This document shows, piece by piece, positions 35,866-45,839 of a stretch of DNA of 64,000 nt. Position 1 is the first letter of the stretch. The number at the start of each line of letters is the position of its first letter. Below the pieces are notes generated by a model. It saw only the letters and a program-made list of their open reading frames with translations, was not told the DNA's origin and did not search any database. The stretch is from Raphanus sativus (taxonomy: Eukaryota > Streptophyta > Magnoliopsida > Brassicales > Brassicaceae), in contig NC_079513.1 of NCBI RefSeq assembly GCF_000801105.2, positions 22,288,273-22,352,272 on the forward strand. The letters run 5' to 3'. A program made the position numbers and the translations under genes.

Positions 35866-36592
35866 GTTCGAGACAAACAATGATTTTGAGTTATGATTAG
35901 ATCGAGTTGACTAAGGATCAAGTAAACTCCAGTCACACTCTTCCGAGGAGCTTGTTTCTTTTTGTTGTGAAAAAGAAAATAGAGTTATAATTATTTAACT
36001 AACTTTGAAGTGTTCTTTAGTAAATTTTCAATTAAAGAGTAATTAGCTAACTATGCAACTTTTCAAGATTTTTTGAGTAATTATCTTATGAAAAAAATCC
36101 AACCGAATTACTCTGTTTTTGGATTTTAATGAAAGGTAGGGCTTCAAGCATACAAGAAACCCTTAATATAAGGAATTTTATCAAATACAAAGATAATTTT
36201 TTTTACACACGTAACAAATCTTTTTGTTATAAAAAAACAATCTTTTATTATTATATGTATATAATTAAATAGAAGGTAATGATTCAAATCAAATATTAGC
36301 TATAGTTTGGCTAAATGATAAATTAAATTTTTGATTTATAAACTCTTATTTTATTCTTGAGCAATAAATTCAGAAGACAATCAGTTATTTGCTTATTATA
36401 TGAATCACGTCTTGTTTAGATTTCCTGTACTTTTCTTTTCTTTATATTGGTTTGTTCTATAAGAAGCTAGGGTTTTGAATTTTTGATAATTTCACCTTGT
36501 GTCGTTGCGTTGTTGATAATCTGATATTTAGTTTCGTTTTTTTTAAAATGTTTTTCAGGCGATAGGTTCTGCCCGGAAGCTAGCTTTTAATT
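35866..36592. other. PPR 3' flank and F-box leader
   Basis: The first part (to about 35.95 kb) is duplicated at 51.81 to 51.90 kb. The last part contains a conserved leader seen before each F-box copy, with GCTAGGGTTTTGAAT and a TTTTTCAG acceptor about 33 bp before the ATG, implying a leader intron. Confidence 0.5.
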
Positions 36593-38389
36593 ATGGACAG
36601 GATAAGTCAGTTGCCCGATGAACTTCTACTGAATATATTGGCAATGCTTCCTACCATGAAAGATGTTGTGGAAACTATGCTTTTGTCAAAACGATGGCAG
36701 TTTCTTTGGGTGATGGTTCCAAGAATCAAATACAATGATAAACTTGATAGCTATAGTAAGCACAAGTATGGAAGCTTTCATTGTTTGTAGACAAATCTTT
36801 TTCTAAGCACGAGGCTCCCATTATAGAAACTTTGCTTTTTAAACTTGGTTATGTCTCTGGGTACGGCAATATTCAAGGGTGGATGAGATCTGCTGATAAA
36901 CGTTGTGTGCGTGAGCTGATTATCCAGATTGATACTTCTACTTATAGAAATTCAGTCTCACTTCCTTGGAGCTTGTTTAGTGGGGGATGTAGAATGCTTG
37001 TGACCTTGAAACTAATTAATGCGGTTCTTGTGGATGATTTTGCATCTCCAATTTCTTTCCCATCCCTCAAAACGTTGAGTCTTAAATCCATGAAGTATCC
37101 GAGTGGTGAATTTGTCAAGAAGCTTTTATCTAACTGTCATGTCCTTGAAAACTTGGTTGTGGAACAATGTAACAATGACAATGTTAACATTTTTACTGTT
37201 ATTGTGCCTTGTCTAAAGAGTTTAGTCATGAAGACATTAACTCCCATTGGAAATGAGGCTGAAGGGTTTGTGATAGATGCTCCTTCTTTGGAAAAATTCA
37301 ACATTCTTCATTTGAGTGGGTTTTGTATCTTTGAGAATAATATGACTAAGGTTGTGGATGCAAATCTTGTCGTTGTTGATTGGAAGTTATGGAAGAAGTT
37401 GGGTTCTATTGCTTCGTTCAAGCGCCTTTATCTGTGCGTACCATCCTCAAAGGTAATATATATGATGTTGTTTCCATCCTTCTGCCCTCTTTGTTCTTGG
37501 TTTTCTCTTTGAGTCTAATTAGTGAATAAGGTCTCTAAATATGTCTGCATCCTCAAAGGTAATATGTCCGTCATATCTTCTAAACGTTTTATGTTATTTA
37601 AATTTGAAAGCCCTTATATAAAAAAAGTCTCTAATATGTTCCAAAAAGGGTCTCTAATCCATTACGAAAATAGTTTTCTCTTGTGATGAAAACTATTGTT
37701 TATTATGATATGTACATGGAATTACATATTTATATGAATAGAATCAAGATATTAAAAACATAAATGTTTTTTTTGCATGAATGTCATGTAGTCAGTCAAA
37801 ACTATTGTAAACTATTGACCATATATGCACCTAACGCCATCCTCTTCTTTTTTTACCTAATGCCATCTTTGTGCATGCAGGATGTGTATCCTGCTCGTAG
37901 TGTCTTCACCAGTCTTGTACATTTGAAGATATGCACATGTGAGACAGAATGGGTGAATCTACTTATGCGTGTGCTTGGAGATTCTCCAAATTTACGAGCT
38001 CTCAAACTTGACCAAGTATATATTCGACTAATGTTATTTGTGCATTAGTTTATCAGTATGATTAATCTAGTGCATTGTGCTTTGCATCCTGTTTATATCA
38101 GTGCCATCCCCTTCGATCTTACGAGCCACGCCCATGCTGGAACCCGGCATGGAATGAACCGAGTTCAGTTCCTGAATGTTTGTTCTCAAGTCTTGAAACT
38201 TTTGAATGGGTAAAATATGAAGGAGCAGAAGAAGAGAAAGAAGTAGCAGCATTTGTTTTTAGAAGCTCAAAGTGTTTAAAGAAGGCAACCTTTAATATCC
38301 ACAGTAAAAACAGTGTCAAGAAAGTTGAGGTGATCAAGTTGTTCTCGTCAATTAGGTGTTCACCACCATGTCAGCTTGAGTTTCGCTGA
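36593..38389 (+). pseudogene. F-box/LRR/FBD gene copy A, frameshifted in exon 1
   Basis: Same three-exon layout as copies B and C: exon 1 36593-37452, exon 2 37881-38015, exon 3 38102-38389. It opens [20 protein letters not shown], the F-box that would bind SKP1/ASK. Around 36770-36785 it is one base shorter than B and C, so the frame stops at GSFHCL and resumes in the next frame at [10 protein letters not shown]. Downstream LRR-like (RNI) segments and the C-terminal FBD exon (WVKYEGAEEEKEVAAFVFRS) are otherwise intact. The second intron donor is CCAA|GT where B and C have CAG|GT. Either a recent pseudogene or a sequencing error. It lies about 0.7 kb after the PPR gene. Confidence 0.85.
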
Positions 38390-38443
38390 AGTTATGAGTC
38401 AAGTAACATCTTAGACAAAAAGTACAACTTGTGTTTTTATTTG
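37378..38443 (+). repeat. Left copy of a 1,066-bp perfect direct repeat
   Basis: Bases 37378-38443 recur at 43441-44506 with a constant offset of 6,063 and no difference that I can see. The copy covers the end of F-box exon 1, both introns, exons 2 and 3 and a short 3' flank. Homology stops abruptly at both ends. Confidence 0.93.
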
Positions 38444-39212
38444 GGGTGTTTTTCATAACCAACCTAAGATTTGTAGTCAAATGCAAAATCAACTCCTTTT
38501 TTTTTCTCATTACTATTCACCTATGAATTTTCCAAACCATCCTTATGTTTTCAAAATATTTACAAAACTGCCATTATTTTTTTTTTTTTTAATAAAATCG
38601 AAAATGAGCAAAAACCAATTACACCCTAAGCATCTTTTCTTATTTACAACAATGCCATCATCTTCAATTTTGCAACCACCATTGAACCACCATCTTTGAG
38701 CTCATAAAAGCTCAATAACTCAATTTTAACCACTTTTTCTCTTCTCTAACTCAACAAATCTTTCATTTCCTCTACATTTCTATCTAAAAAACTCTCACAA
38801 CTTTCATTTTCATCCCACAAATTTCACATTTTCGAGTTTCTTCATTAGTAAATCGTCAAAGATGCTTCCTTTTGCTCGGTTTATGAGTTTGGACGGTTGA
38901 AAGGGTCGGAATCGAAGTTCACACCGGAAAAAGGTAACTGTTTACATGGTTTTCACCACTTTTTCAGTCTGTGTCGCGATGGTAGACTGCTTTATATGTC
39001 TACACCAATGTGTAGACGTACGATTCCGTCTATTTGTCAACGAACAAGTCAGTTTCGCAATTGACTTTTTTAACTTTTTTTTGGAACGCAGACTTCCCCA
39101 GCAGTCTACATCTTTACCTTTGACTACAAAAACAAAAATCGACGTAGACCTACCAAGACGGCTACGAAAAAGAGGTTGGTTTTACATTTGACCGAACTTT
39201 TGACTTTCTCTA

Positions 39213-39234
39213 GTAGACTTCAACGGAAGTCTAC
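39213..39234. repeat. Perfect 9-bp-arm palindrome GTAGACTTC/GAAGTCTAC
   Basis: Arms of nine bases around the loop AACG. It is the clearest example of many GTAGAC...GTCTAC pairs spaced along the outer thirds of the chimeric insert. Confidence 0.85.
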
Positions 39235-39785
39235 GAAATGTAGTCTGCCAATGAAGTCTACTTAAGGTCAGTTTTGCATTTGACCAAAATATTGACTTCG
39301 TTGAATAGGTTAGTATTGTATTTGACTAAAATGTTTTTAAATAAAATAAATATTTTTTTAAATTGTAGACTTCCAATGCAGTCTACGAATTTTTCACAAA
39401 AAAATATAGACTGTTCTTGAAGTCTACATATTTATTTTGGTCAAATGCAAAACCAACCCATGGGTTTTAAAGTTAGACCTTATGCGAAGTCTACAAATCT
39501 GTAGACTACATATGAAATCTACATTCGAAAGTCAAACAATTGTCAATTGCAAAACCAACCTATGGGTTTTGAAGTTAGACCTTATTCGAAGTCTACGAAA
39601 CATGTAGACTACATATGAAATCTACATTCGAAAGTCAAAACTTGGGTGAATTCTGGTCAAACTAACATTTTCAATGTGGTAGACTAAAACCGAAGTCTAA
39701 ATGTATAAAGTCAAAACTTGGATGAGTTTCTGGTCAAATAAAAAAAGTAACCCGTAAAATTTCAATTGCAAAAACTAACCCAAAA

Positions 39786-39850
39786 AGTAGACTGACAGGG
39801 ACGTCTACATTGTTGTAGACTGACAGGGACGTCTACATTGTTGTAGACTA
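39786..39850. repeat. 26-bp tandem repeat inside the insert
   Basis: Two adjacent copies of a unit containing GTAGACTGACAGGGACGTCTAC, followed by a third, diverged GTAGAC...GTCTAC unit. Each unit is itself an imperfect palindrome. Confidence 0.8.
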
Positions 39851-40219
39851 ATTGAAAAGTCTACGTAGGAAAAAAAATTAAAACTGAATTTATGTATTAT
39901 TCATAAAGTTTATTCTAGATTTTTTTGTTTGAAAGTGTGTGTTAGTTAATCCTAATAGGTTGGAGTGATTTTGAAAAGAAAAACTGTTGTAATTATGAAA
40001 TTATAATACTTTTGATTTCACAATGTTGTTAGGTGTTAAACTGTAGACATAATTGTAAGTCTACGTTTGTAGTTTTATGAAACATGAAATATTTATTCCT
40101 GTATTTTTTTGCAGGAAATGACTCAATTCTCTTCTACTTGATGATATTGATTGAGAAGGCAGTCTTGTATTGAATTTAAATGCATTGTTTGATTGGTACT
40201 CGTTTTACTTATCCTTTTG

Positions 40220-40315
40220 AAGAAGAAAGCTCTTCCCGTCAATAGAGATTGCTTCATCAGCAAGATGTTTCTCCGTGGTGACTCTGTCATTATCGTCTTC
40301 AGGAATCCCAAGTAA
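40220..40315 (+). pseudogene. Captured last exon of snRNP core protein SmD2
   Basis: Thirty-one codons plus stop matching the C-terminus of spliceosomal SmD2: [16 protein letters not shown], then [15 protein letters not shown]. The Sm2 motif (FLRGDSV) is intact. There is a likely Arg-to-Cys change in NRD(C)F and Leu-to-Phe before RNPK compared with plant SmD2 as I recall it. The rest of the gene is absent. The preceding sequence looks intronic, and the following bases may be its 3' UTR. Confidence 0.82.
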
Positions 40316-40739
40316 GAAAAGAAAGAGTTTGAGATGTCTGCCCGGAGTTGTTTCTAGTGACATCCTAATTGTTGCATCAATGGAGCTTTCATCATGAGTC
40401 TTAAAATCTAGTGTTCACTTTGTATTTTTCACTTGTGTTCTTTCTTATCTCTTACGACTAAAATGCAGCGTTGATTAGAACTTTGTGATTGAGCTCTTTA
40501 TATGATAATTTTCACAGCTTCTCGGCAAATCCATATTGTTACACCAAGCATAGAGAACATGTTGTTTTACTCTTAACTAGTTGCTACTGAACTTTGTAAT
40601 TGCAAAAGACAAAAAGGGTTTTCTTAGACTGTAGTGTGGTCCATGAATAAGTAGTAAAGGTACCAAACTCTTACTCTAAGTTACACAGAATATAATATCA
40701 TAATAAAAAAAAACAAAAACAAAATAAATTTTACAAAAA

Positions 40740-40934
40740 GAAGCTCTCTCCTCTCCACATTGTAGCTGCAAGCAGTGCCCTTGTTTTGGTGGTGGTTGTA
40801 GCCATGGAGGAGCCTTCCTTCTGGTCACCAAAGACACGTTGACGGAAGTCTTTGACCATGAGAGGGAGTTCCCAACCAAGAAACTCTGACTTATCACATA
40901 TACAAAGGCAATCTACCATATAACAATCTACCAT
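40740..40934 (-). pseudogene. Unidentified captured exon-like fragment
   Basis: The minus strand has an open stretch reading SEFLGWELPLMVKDFRQRVF, then GDQKEGSSMATTTTKTRALL. Composition is protein-like and it sits among other captured exons, but I do not recognise the source gene. A second exon-like piece on the same strand near 40.99 to 41.09 kb starts after a TGCAG acceptor (EDETLSEGSANQPSED) and is also unplaced. Confidence 0.35.
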
Positions 40935-41165
40935 AGAGCATGCAAATAAATATCTTTTTAACTTCTACCTACCAATCTACCATATAATTTCACAAATGTC
41001 AGGGCCTGACTTGCATGTCTTTGCACTGACTTGAACATCTTCACTAGGTTGATTAGCACTACCTTCGGAAAGGGTCTCATCCTCCTGCAAAAAAAAAACA
41101 AATAACTTTTAAGCTCTTCTTACTTTCAAAAAACAAAAAAAAAAAAATCAGAAACATAATGAAAC

Positions 41166-41260
41166 CTGATGTGTTCAAGGTCCCTTGGTAAGGTTTGGAT
41201 CCAAAACTTTCTGCCACCGATGCATGCATTGAACTTCAGTTTTATCAGGGAAAAACTCAG
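41166..41260 (-). pseudogene. Captured exon of a MYB3R transcription factor
   Basis: A 95-nt exon between a TTTGCAG acceptor and a CAG|GTTTCA donor. It reads EFFPDKTEVQCMHRWQKVL followed by DPNLTKGP and then a stop, where MYB3R proteins have KGPWT. The tryptophan codon TGG has become TGA. The HRWQKVL run is the third helix of repeat R1 of three-repeat MYB (MYB3R) cell-cycle regulators. Both splice sites are kept, so a genomic, not cDNA, copy was captured. Confidence 0.82.
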
Positions 41261-41417
41261 CTGCAAAAAAACAAATAAAAAACAATAATAAACCAATTCA
41301 AACAACAAGAACAGTTCATAAACACTTACATAGAACAGGAGCATGGAACTAATAGTCATTTACCTCATGTTCTTCCCTGTATCGCTGCTCCAGTACCAAT
41401 CAAGAAGCCAGCTGGGT

Positions 41418-41555
41418 TCATGCGTGATAATGATCATTGACTGGATTTGTACCCAAGTAAAGGACGAGCTTCTCTTTGCTTAGTAGTCCTATATCTCCAA
41501 ACTCCATCACATGAGAACCATGCGTCGAAACAGTTCCTGCCGTCCTCTTCTTCAC
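41418..41555 (-). pseudogene. Captured exon of a vacuolar processing enzyme (legumain, C13)
   Basis: After a TTCAG acceptor at 41556 the minus strand reads [41 protein letters not shown] and then a stop. SHVM.(F/Y)GD.G and LYLGTNP.ND are hallmarks of plant vacuolar processing enzymes just after the catalytic domain. The catalytic His and Cys lie upstream and are absent, so the piece cannot be active. Confidence 0.72.
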
Positions 41556-41968
41556 CTGAATTTAAAAAAAAAAATTGAAACCATTTTCTTTTGATGCATG
41601 TTGTTCACTCACCATCTTAATGAATAAATACAAAACATGAAATCTTACCAGTTCATATTGCTGGTGCAAACTCTCTCTAAATAGTGTTTATCACTAAACA
41701 AATTAATAATAACAGAGGAATGAATCTTTCGCGCTCTCCGATTCCTCAATCTGAGAGAGGACCACCACTAATCTAGAAGCAAAAGTCTTCATCGCAAGAA
41801 ACCAACTTCGCGCTCTCTGATTCCTCAATGTCGTAGAGTATCAGCTCGATCTACAACAACATATCAAAAAAAAATATCAAAGCTTTTAAAATAAGGAATC
41901 AAGCACACACACACACAAACAGGTACTGAAACAACAAAGAGTCTCAAAAAAGTCAAGGATTATTACAC

Positions 41969-42417
41969 CAAGATTGCTTCGTTTTGGACACTGTTTGCAC
42001 TGGATACAGTTAACCCACATGATATCACTCCCTGTGTCGAGTTGAACGTAATATAGCTCTTCGCAGGTGTTCCAATTCCAATTTTCGCATAATACAACCT
42101 GAGATAAAGATCAATATGATTCAATTAAAGATAACTGTGACCTAAGATGAACAGAGAAAGGGTGAAAACGAACCCTAGGATGTCAGGGCGACCGGTTCCA
42201 CCGAGAGGCAGATCGATTCCGGCGAGAATTGTGAGCTGGCGCTTGTCATCGTGCTCCTTGAGGGTGCTGAGGGAGCCTTGGAGCCTCGCTTTATCTTTGA
42301 AATAACCACTCTTTTCCTGGACAACGAGCATTGGCAGGGATTAAGCCGAAGATGCTCCTGTTCACCGGAAATCGCGGGATTAGGCCGAAGATGCTCTTGT
42401 TCACCAGAAATCGCCAT
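41969..42417 (-). pseudogene. Captured first two exons of an A1-family aspartyl protease
   Basis: Exon 1 ends at 42174 and exon 2 spans 42098-41969 on the minus strand. Joined through matching splice sites they read GSLSTLKEHDDKRQL, LAGIDLPLGGTGRPDILG, then LYYAKIGIGTPAKS and YYVQLDTGSDIMWVNC. DTGSD is the first catalytic Asp motif of plant aspartic protease-like proteins of the membrane-anchored type. The second catalytic Asp and all of the C-terminal lobe are missing. The region before GSLSTL contains a short repeated AISGEQEHLR unit and seems not to be native signal-peptide sequence. Confidence 0.82.
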
Positions 42418-43440
42418 GAGAGAGACAAGAGAGACAAACGGCGTGTATTAGGGTTTACAGGCTTGAGAAATGGTATTTATATGCTGGCTAACTTTTTTGG
42501 TTAGGTTAAAAAAAGTTTGGTTTACTTCGTTTAGATTAATTATTTTGGTTAAATCCGGTTAACTTAAATTTTGTGTGTAGACTTCTTTGAATGTCTACAA
42601 CGATTTTTTTTTTCATTTTTTTAACAAATTTTAAAATATGATTTACCAATTTTTTAATAATTTTAAATATTCATAATATGTGTTACAAAAAAAATAACTA
42701 AATAAATATTCATAATATATGATTTTAAATTGTTGGAATATTTAATTTAAAATTAAAGATATACACGAATAAAATAGACTGACAAAGACGTCTACAGATT
42801 TATAGACTTTATTGTAGGTCTACGAAACCCTAAACCACAAATCTCAAACTCTAAATAGTTTGCTTGATACTCAAAAAGTCTCATTTACTGTATCAAATAT
42901 CAAAATTACACAAAATATAAACAACTAAACATTAATAAACAGATTTAAGTCAATAAAACAAAAAAAAATCAAAATCTAAAGTCTAATTGTAAAAATCTAC
43001 CACTAAAAAACCTATCATGCTATAACCTTTTGTTTCTAAACTATGAACATTGTTTATATCATAGATACCAATTTAGTATATATTCTTTAAAATTGTTCAG
43101 TTATATAAAATTTTAATATATTTACTTCATACTATCCATTATATTGATGATTAGTTAAAATATATCACAATAATTATTTTTAAACAATTTTAAAACAAAA
43201 TATTAGATAAAATTTTGGTGTAGACTACACATCAAGTCTACAATTTAGACTTCGCTGGAGGTCTAAACATACGTAGACTTCTTTCTTCTACATGTAGACT
43301 TCCAAAAGGATAGAAACGTAAATACTCCTCCGTTTTTTTGTTTGTTCATAAGGAGTAAATGGTATTTTCATCTTTTATTTAGGTTGGTTCTGCATTTGAC
43401 TGAAATTGAGGTACACTAATGCATTTGACTTCAATTTTTA

Positions 43441-44452
43441 GATTGGAAGTTATGGAAGAAGTTGGGTTCTATTGCTTCGTTCAAGCGCCTTTATCTGTGC
43501 GTACCATCCTCAAAGGTAATATATATGATGTTGTTTCCATCCTTCTGCCCTCTTTGTTCTTGGTTTTCTCTTTGAGTCTAATTAGTGAATAAGGTCTCTA
43601 AATATGTCTGCATCCTCAAAGGTAATATGTCCGTCATATCTTCTAAACGTTTTATGTTATTTAAATTTGAAAGCCCTTATATAAAAAAAGTCTCTAATAT
43701 GTTCCAAAAAGGGTCTCTAATCCATTACGAAAATAGTTTTCTCTTGTGATGAAAACTATTGTTTATTATGATATGTACATGGAATTACATATTTATATGA
43801 ATAGAATCAAGATATTAAAAACATAAATGTTTTTTTTGCATGAATGTCATGTAGTCAGTCAAAACTATTGTAAACTATTGACCATATATGCACCTAACGC
43901 CATCCTCTTCTTTTTTTACCTAATGCCATCTTTGTGCATGCAGGATGTGTATCCTGCTCGTAGTGTCTTCACCAGTCTTGTACATTTGAAGATATGCACA
44001 TGTGAGACAGAATGGGTGAATCTACTTATGCGTGTGCTTGGAGATTCTCCAAATTTACGAGCTCTCAAACTTGACCAAGTATATATTCGACTAATGTTAT
44101 TTGTGCATTAGTTTATCAGTATGATTAATCTAGTGCATTGTGCTTTGCATCCTGTTTATATCAGTGCCATCCCCTTCGATCTTACGAGCCACGCCCATGC
44201 TGGAACCCGGCATGGAATGAACCGAGTTCAGTTCCTGAATGTTTGTTCTCAAGTCTTGAAACTTTTGAATGGGTAAAATATGAAGGAGCAGAAGAAGAGA
44301 AAGAAGTAGCAGCATTTGTTTTTAGAAGCTCAAAGTGTTTAAAGAAGGCAACCTTTAATATCCACAGTAAAAACAGTGTCAAGAAAGTTGAGGTGATCAA
44401 GTTGTTCTCGTCAATTAGGTGTTCACCACCATGTCAGCTTGAGTTTCGCTGA
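43441..44452 (+). pseudogene. F-box/LRR/FBD 3' fragment (copy A')
   Basis: Lacks the F-box and most of exon 1. It keeps the last part of exon 1 (to 43515), exon 2 (43944-44078) and exon 3 (44165-44452), identical to copy A. It has no start or promoter of its own and is probably not a gene, though it could be transcribed from the insert. Confidence 0.88.
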
Positions 44453-44506
44453 AGTTATGAGTCAAGTAACATCTTAGACAAAAAGTACAACTTGTGTTTT
44501 TATTTG
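43441..44506 (+). repeat. Right copy of the 1,066-bp perfect direct repeat
   Basis: Identical to 37378-38443 at offset 6,063. On its right side the F-box 3' flank continues (GCTACATTTGATAGCTCGCTG), as in copies B and C, so this copy is the one joined to the original downstream sequence. Confidence 0.93.
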
Positions 44507-44582
44507 CTACATTTGATAGCTCGCTGAATTTCAAACTGTTTGGTCCAATTATCTTCTGCGTTAAATGAATGGATAGACTTTG

Positions 44583-45580
44583 ACGGGCCTCGCCTTTCTC
44601 TTTTCCTTTCGTTTGCTTCTATCTCTTTTGATTTTACCCTCGTTCTGATAACGGGGAAGCCCATGGGCTAGCTAAAGTGACCCTCAGTAATTATCTTTCT
44701 GTTAACGGGCCTCGCACAGGCTAGACTTGGGCCCAGCCCTTTTCCCTTTATTTAATATATGCAATTTCGATTAAAAAAAATAATTCTTCAGTTCGGCCCC
44801 TGAGATCAACTAATATGATTCCGTTAGTTTATATTCAGTTTTTTATTAAAAAAAAAATATTGTCAAGTTATATTATTAAAAAGTATAAGATAAAATAAAT
44901 AAAAATAATAGTAGTGGAAAACAAGAAAAAAGCTTTTTAAAAAATATTTTAAAAAAATATTTTTAATACTGTTAGCAAAATACTAAATCTTAAATCCTAA
45001 ACCTTTGGGTAAACTCTAGAGTCTATGGTTTATCCAAAATTTTAGGGTTTATCCAAGGGTTTAGAATTTACCGAAGAGTTTTGGGTTTAAGATTTAGTGT
45101 CTTGTTGACTGTGTTAAAAATATATATTTTTTTAAAATTCAAGGATTTATAATTTATCTAAGAGTTCATGGTTTACCAAACATTTAGGATTTGAGTTTTA
45201 GAGTTATACCAGAGCTTTTGGTCTGGTGATGGTGATGATTAACCTGAGAGCAAAAGCATAATATGGTGAAATCATCCGGGTTCGAGTCTCGGTCACTGAA
45301 AAATTAATATTTTGGCATCATCAGAAACATGAGACCGATACGCGGCAACACGTGATTAGTCTGAACCATTTTTGTGGGGTTAGAATATCTTGTATAATTA
45401 AAAATAAGATGATAATTTTTTTTTTACAAAACCATTTTTTGCAATTACTAGTATTTTTATTGTAAAACATGATATAACTTGACAATATTTTTTTGAAAGA
45501 TATTGAATAAGAAAAAATGATTTTTTAGTGAATCTATATGTTCATCTTTAGGGCTGAATCCAAAAATTAATAAAAAAAAT
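44583..45580. other. About 1-kb insertion block in the F-box 3' flank, with a SINE-like part
   Basis: Comparison with the flank of copy B (51.53 to 51.60 kb) shows extra sequence between ATAGACTTTG and ACTTTGGCCACAA. It includes degenerate GGGTTTA-like runs (45.0 to 45.2 kb). A tRNA-like piece at about 45217-45420 has the B box GGGTTCGAGTCTCGG, suggesting a plus-strand SINE. Exact ends were not resolved. Confidence 0.5.
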
Positions 45581-45835
45581 ACTTTGGCCACAAATTTATT
45601 TATTTTTATATATTTTTCACCGAAAGTGTGGTAGATGCATGTAGTTGTTAGGTCAGGAGGCCAAATGTTTTTTTTTTTTTTGCTGAAAAGGAGACGAAAT
45701 GTTGAAGTAAGATAATGTGTTTCAGGCAAAATTTGTGTTAATGATATACAGCAATATTGTTTTACCTTCCACATAATACTTTTTTTTTTGTTCAACATCT
45801 TCCACATAATACATGTGATGGTTACTAGTTAGATT
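45581..45835. repeat. Conserved F-box 3' duplicon flank
   Basis: Contains TAGTTGTTAGGTCAGGAGGC and GTTGAAGTA(A/G)GATAATGT, also found after copy B (51.60 to 51.70 kb) and after copy C beyond its Helitron (56.07 to 56.20 kb). The three copies mark the extent of the duplicated unit. Confidence 0.75.
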
Positions 45836-45839
45836 CTTT

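Larger units (their letters stand above)
38444..43440. mobile_element. 4,997-bp chimeric insert with captured gene fragments
   Basis: The block lies between the two 1,066-bp direct repeats and is unrelated to the F-box genes. Near the left end is GTCAAATGCAAAATCAAC; near the right end the inverse, GGTTGGTTCTGCATTTGAC, gives short imperfect inverted ends. Both outer parts (38.98 to 40.07 kb and 42.58 to 43.31 kb) are studded with GTAGACTTC/GAAGTCTAC units. The middle (40.2 to 42.4 kb) carries pieces of SmD2, MYB3R, a vacuolar processing enzyme and an aspartyl protease, some with splice sites kept. This resembles a Pack-MULE-like non-autonomous DNA element. No transposase and no 9-10 bp target duplication were found, so the class is uncertain. 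Confidence 0.75.

Noticed and set aside
38444..43440. Reading the whole block as a Helitron
   Set aside because: No 5'-TC with 3' hairpin plus CTRR at its borders, so that class was not assigned.
45275..45295. Possible tRNA gene from the GGGTTCGAGTCTCGG B box
   Set aside because: No cloverleaf arms or proper A box at the right spacing. A SINE remnant is more likely.
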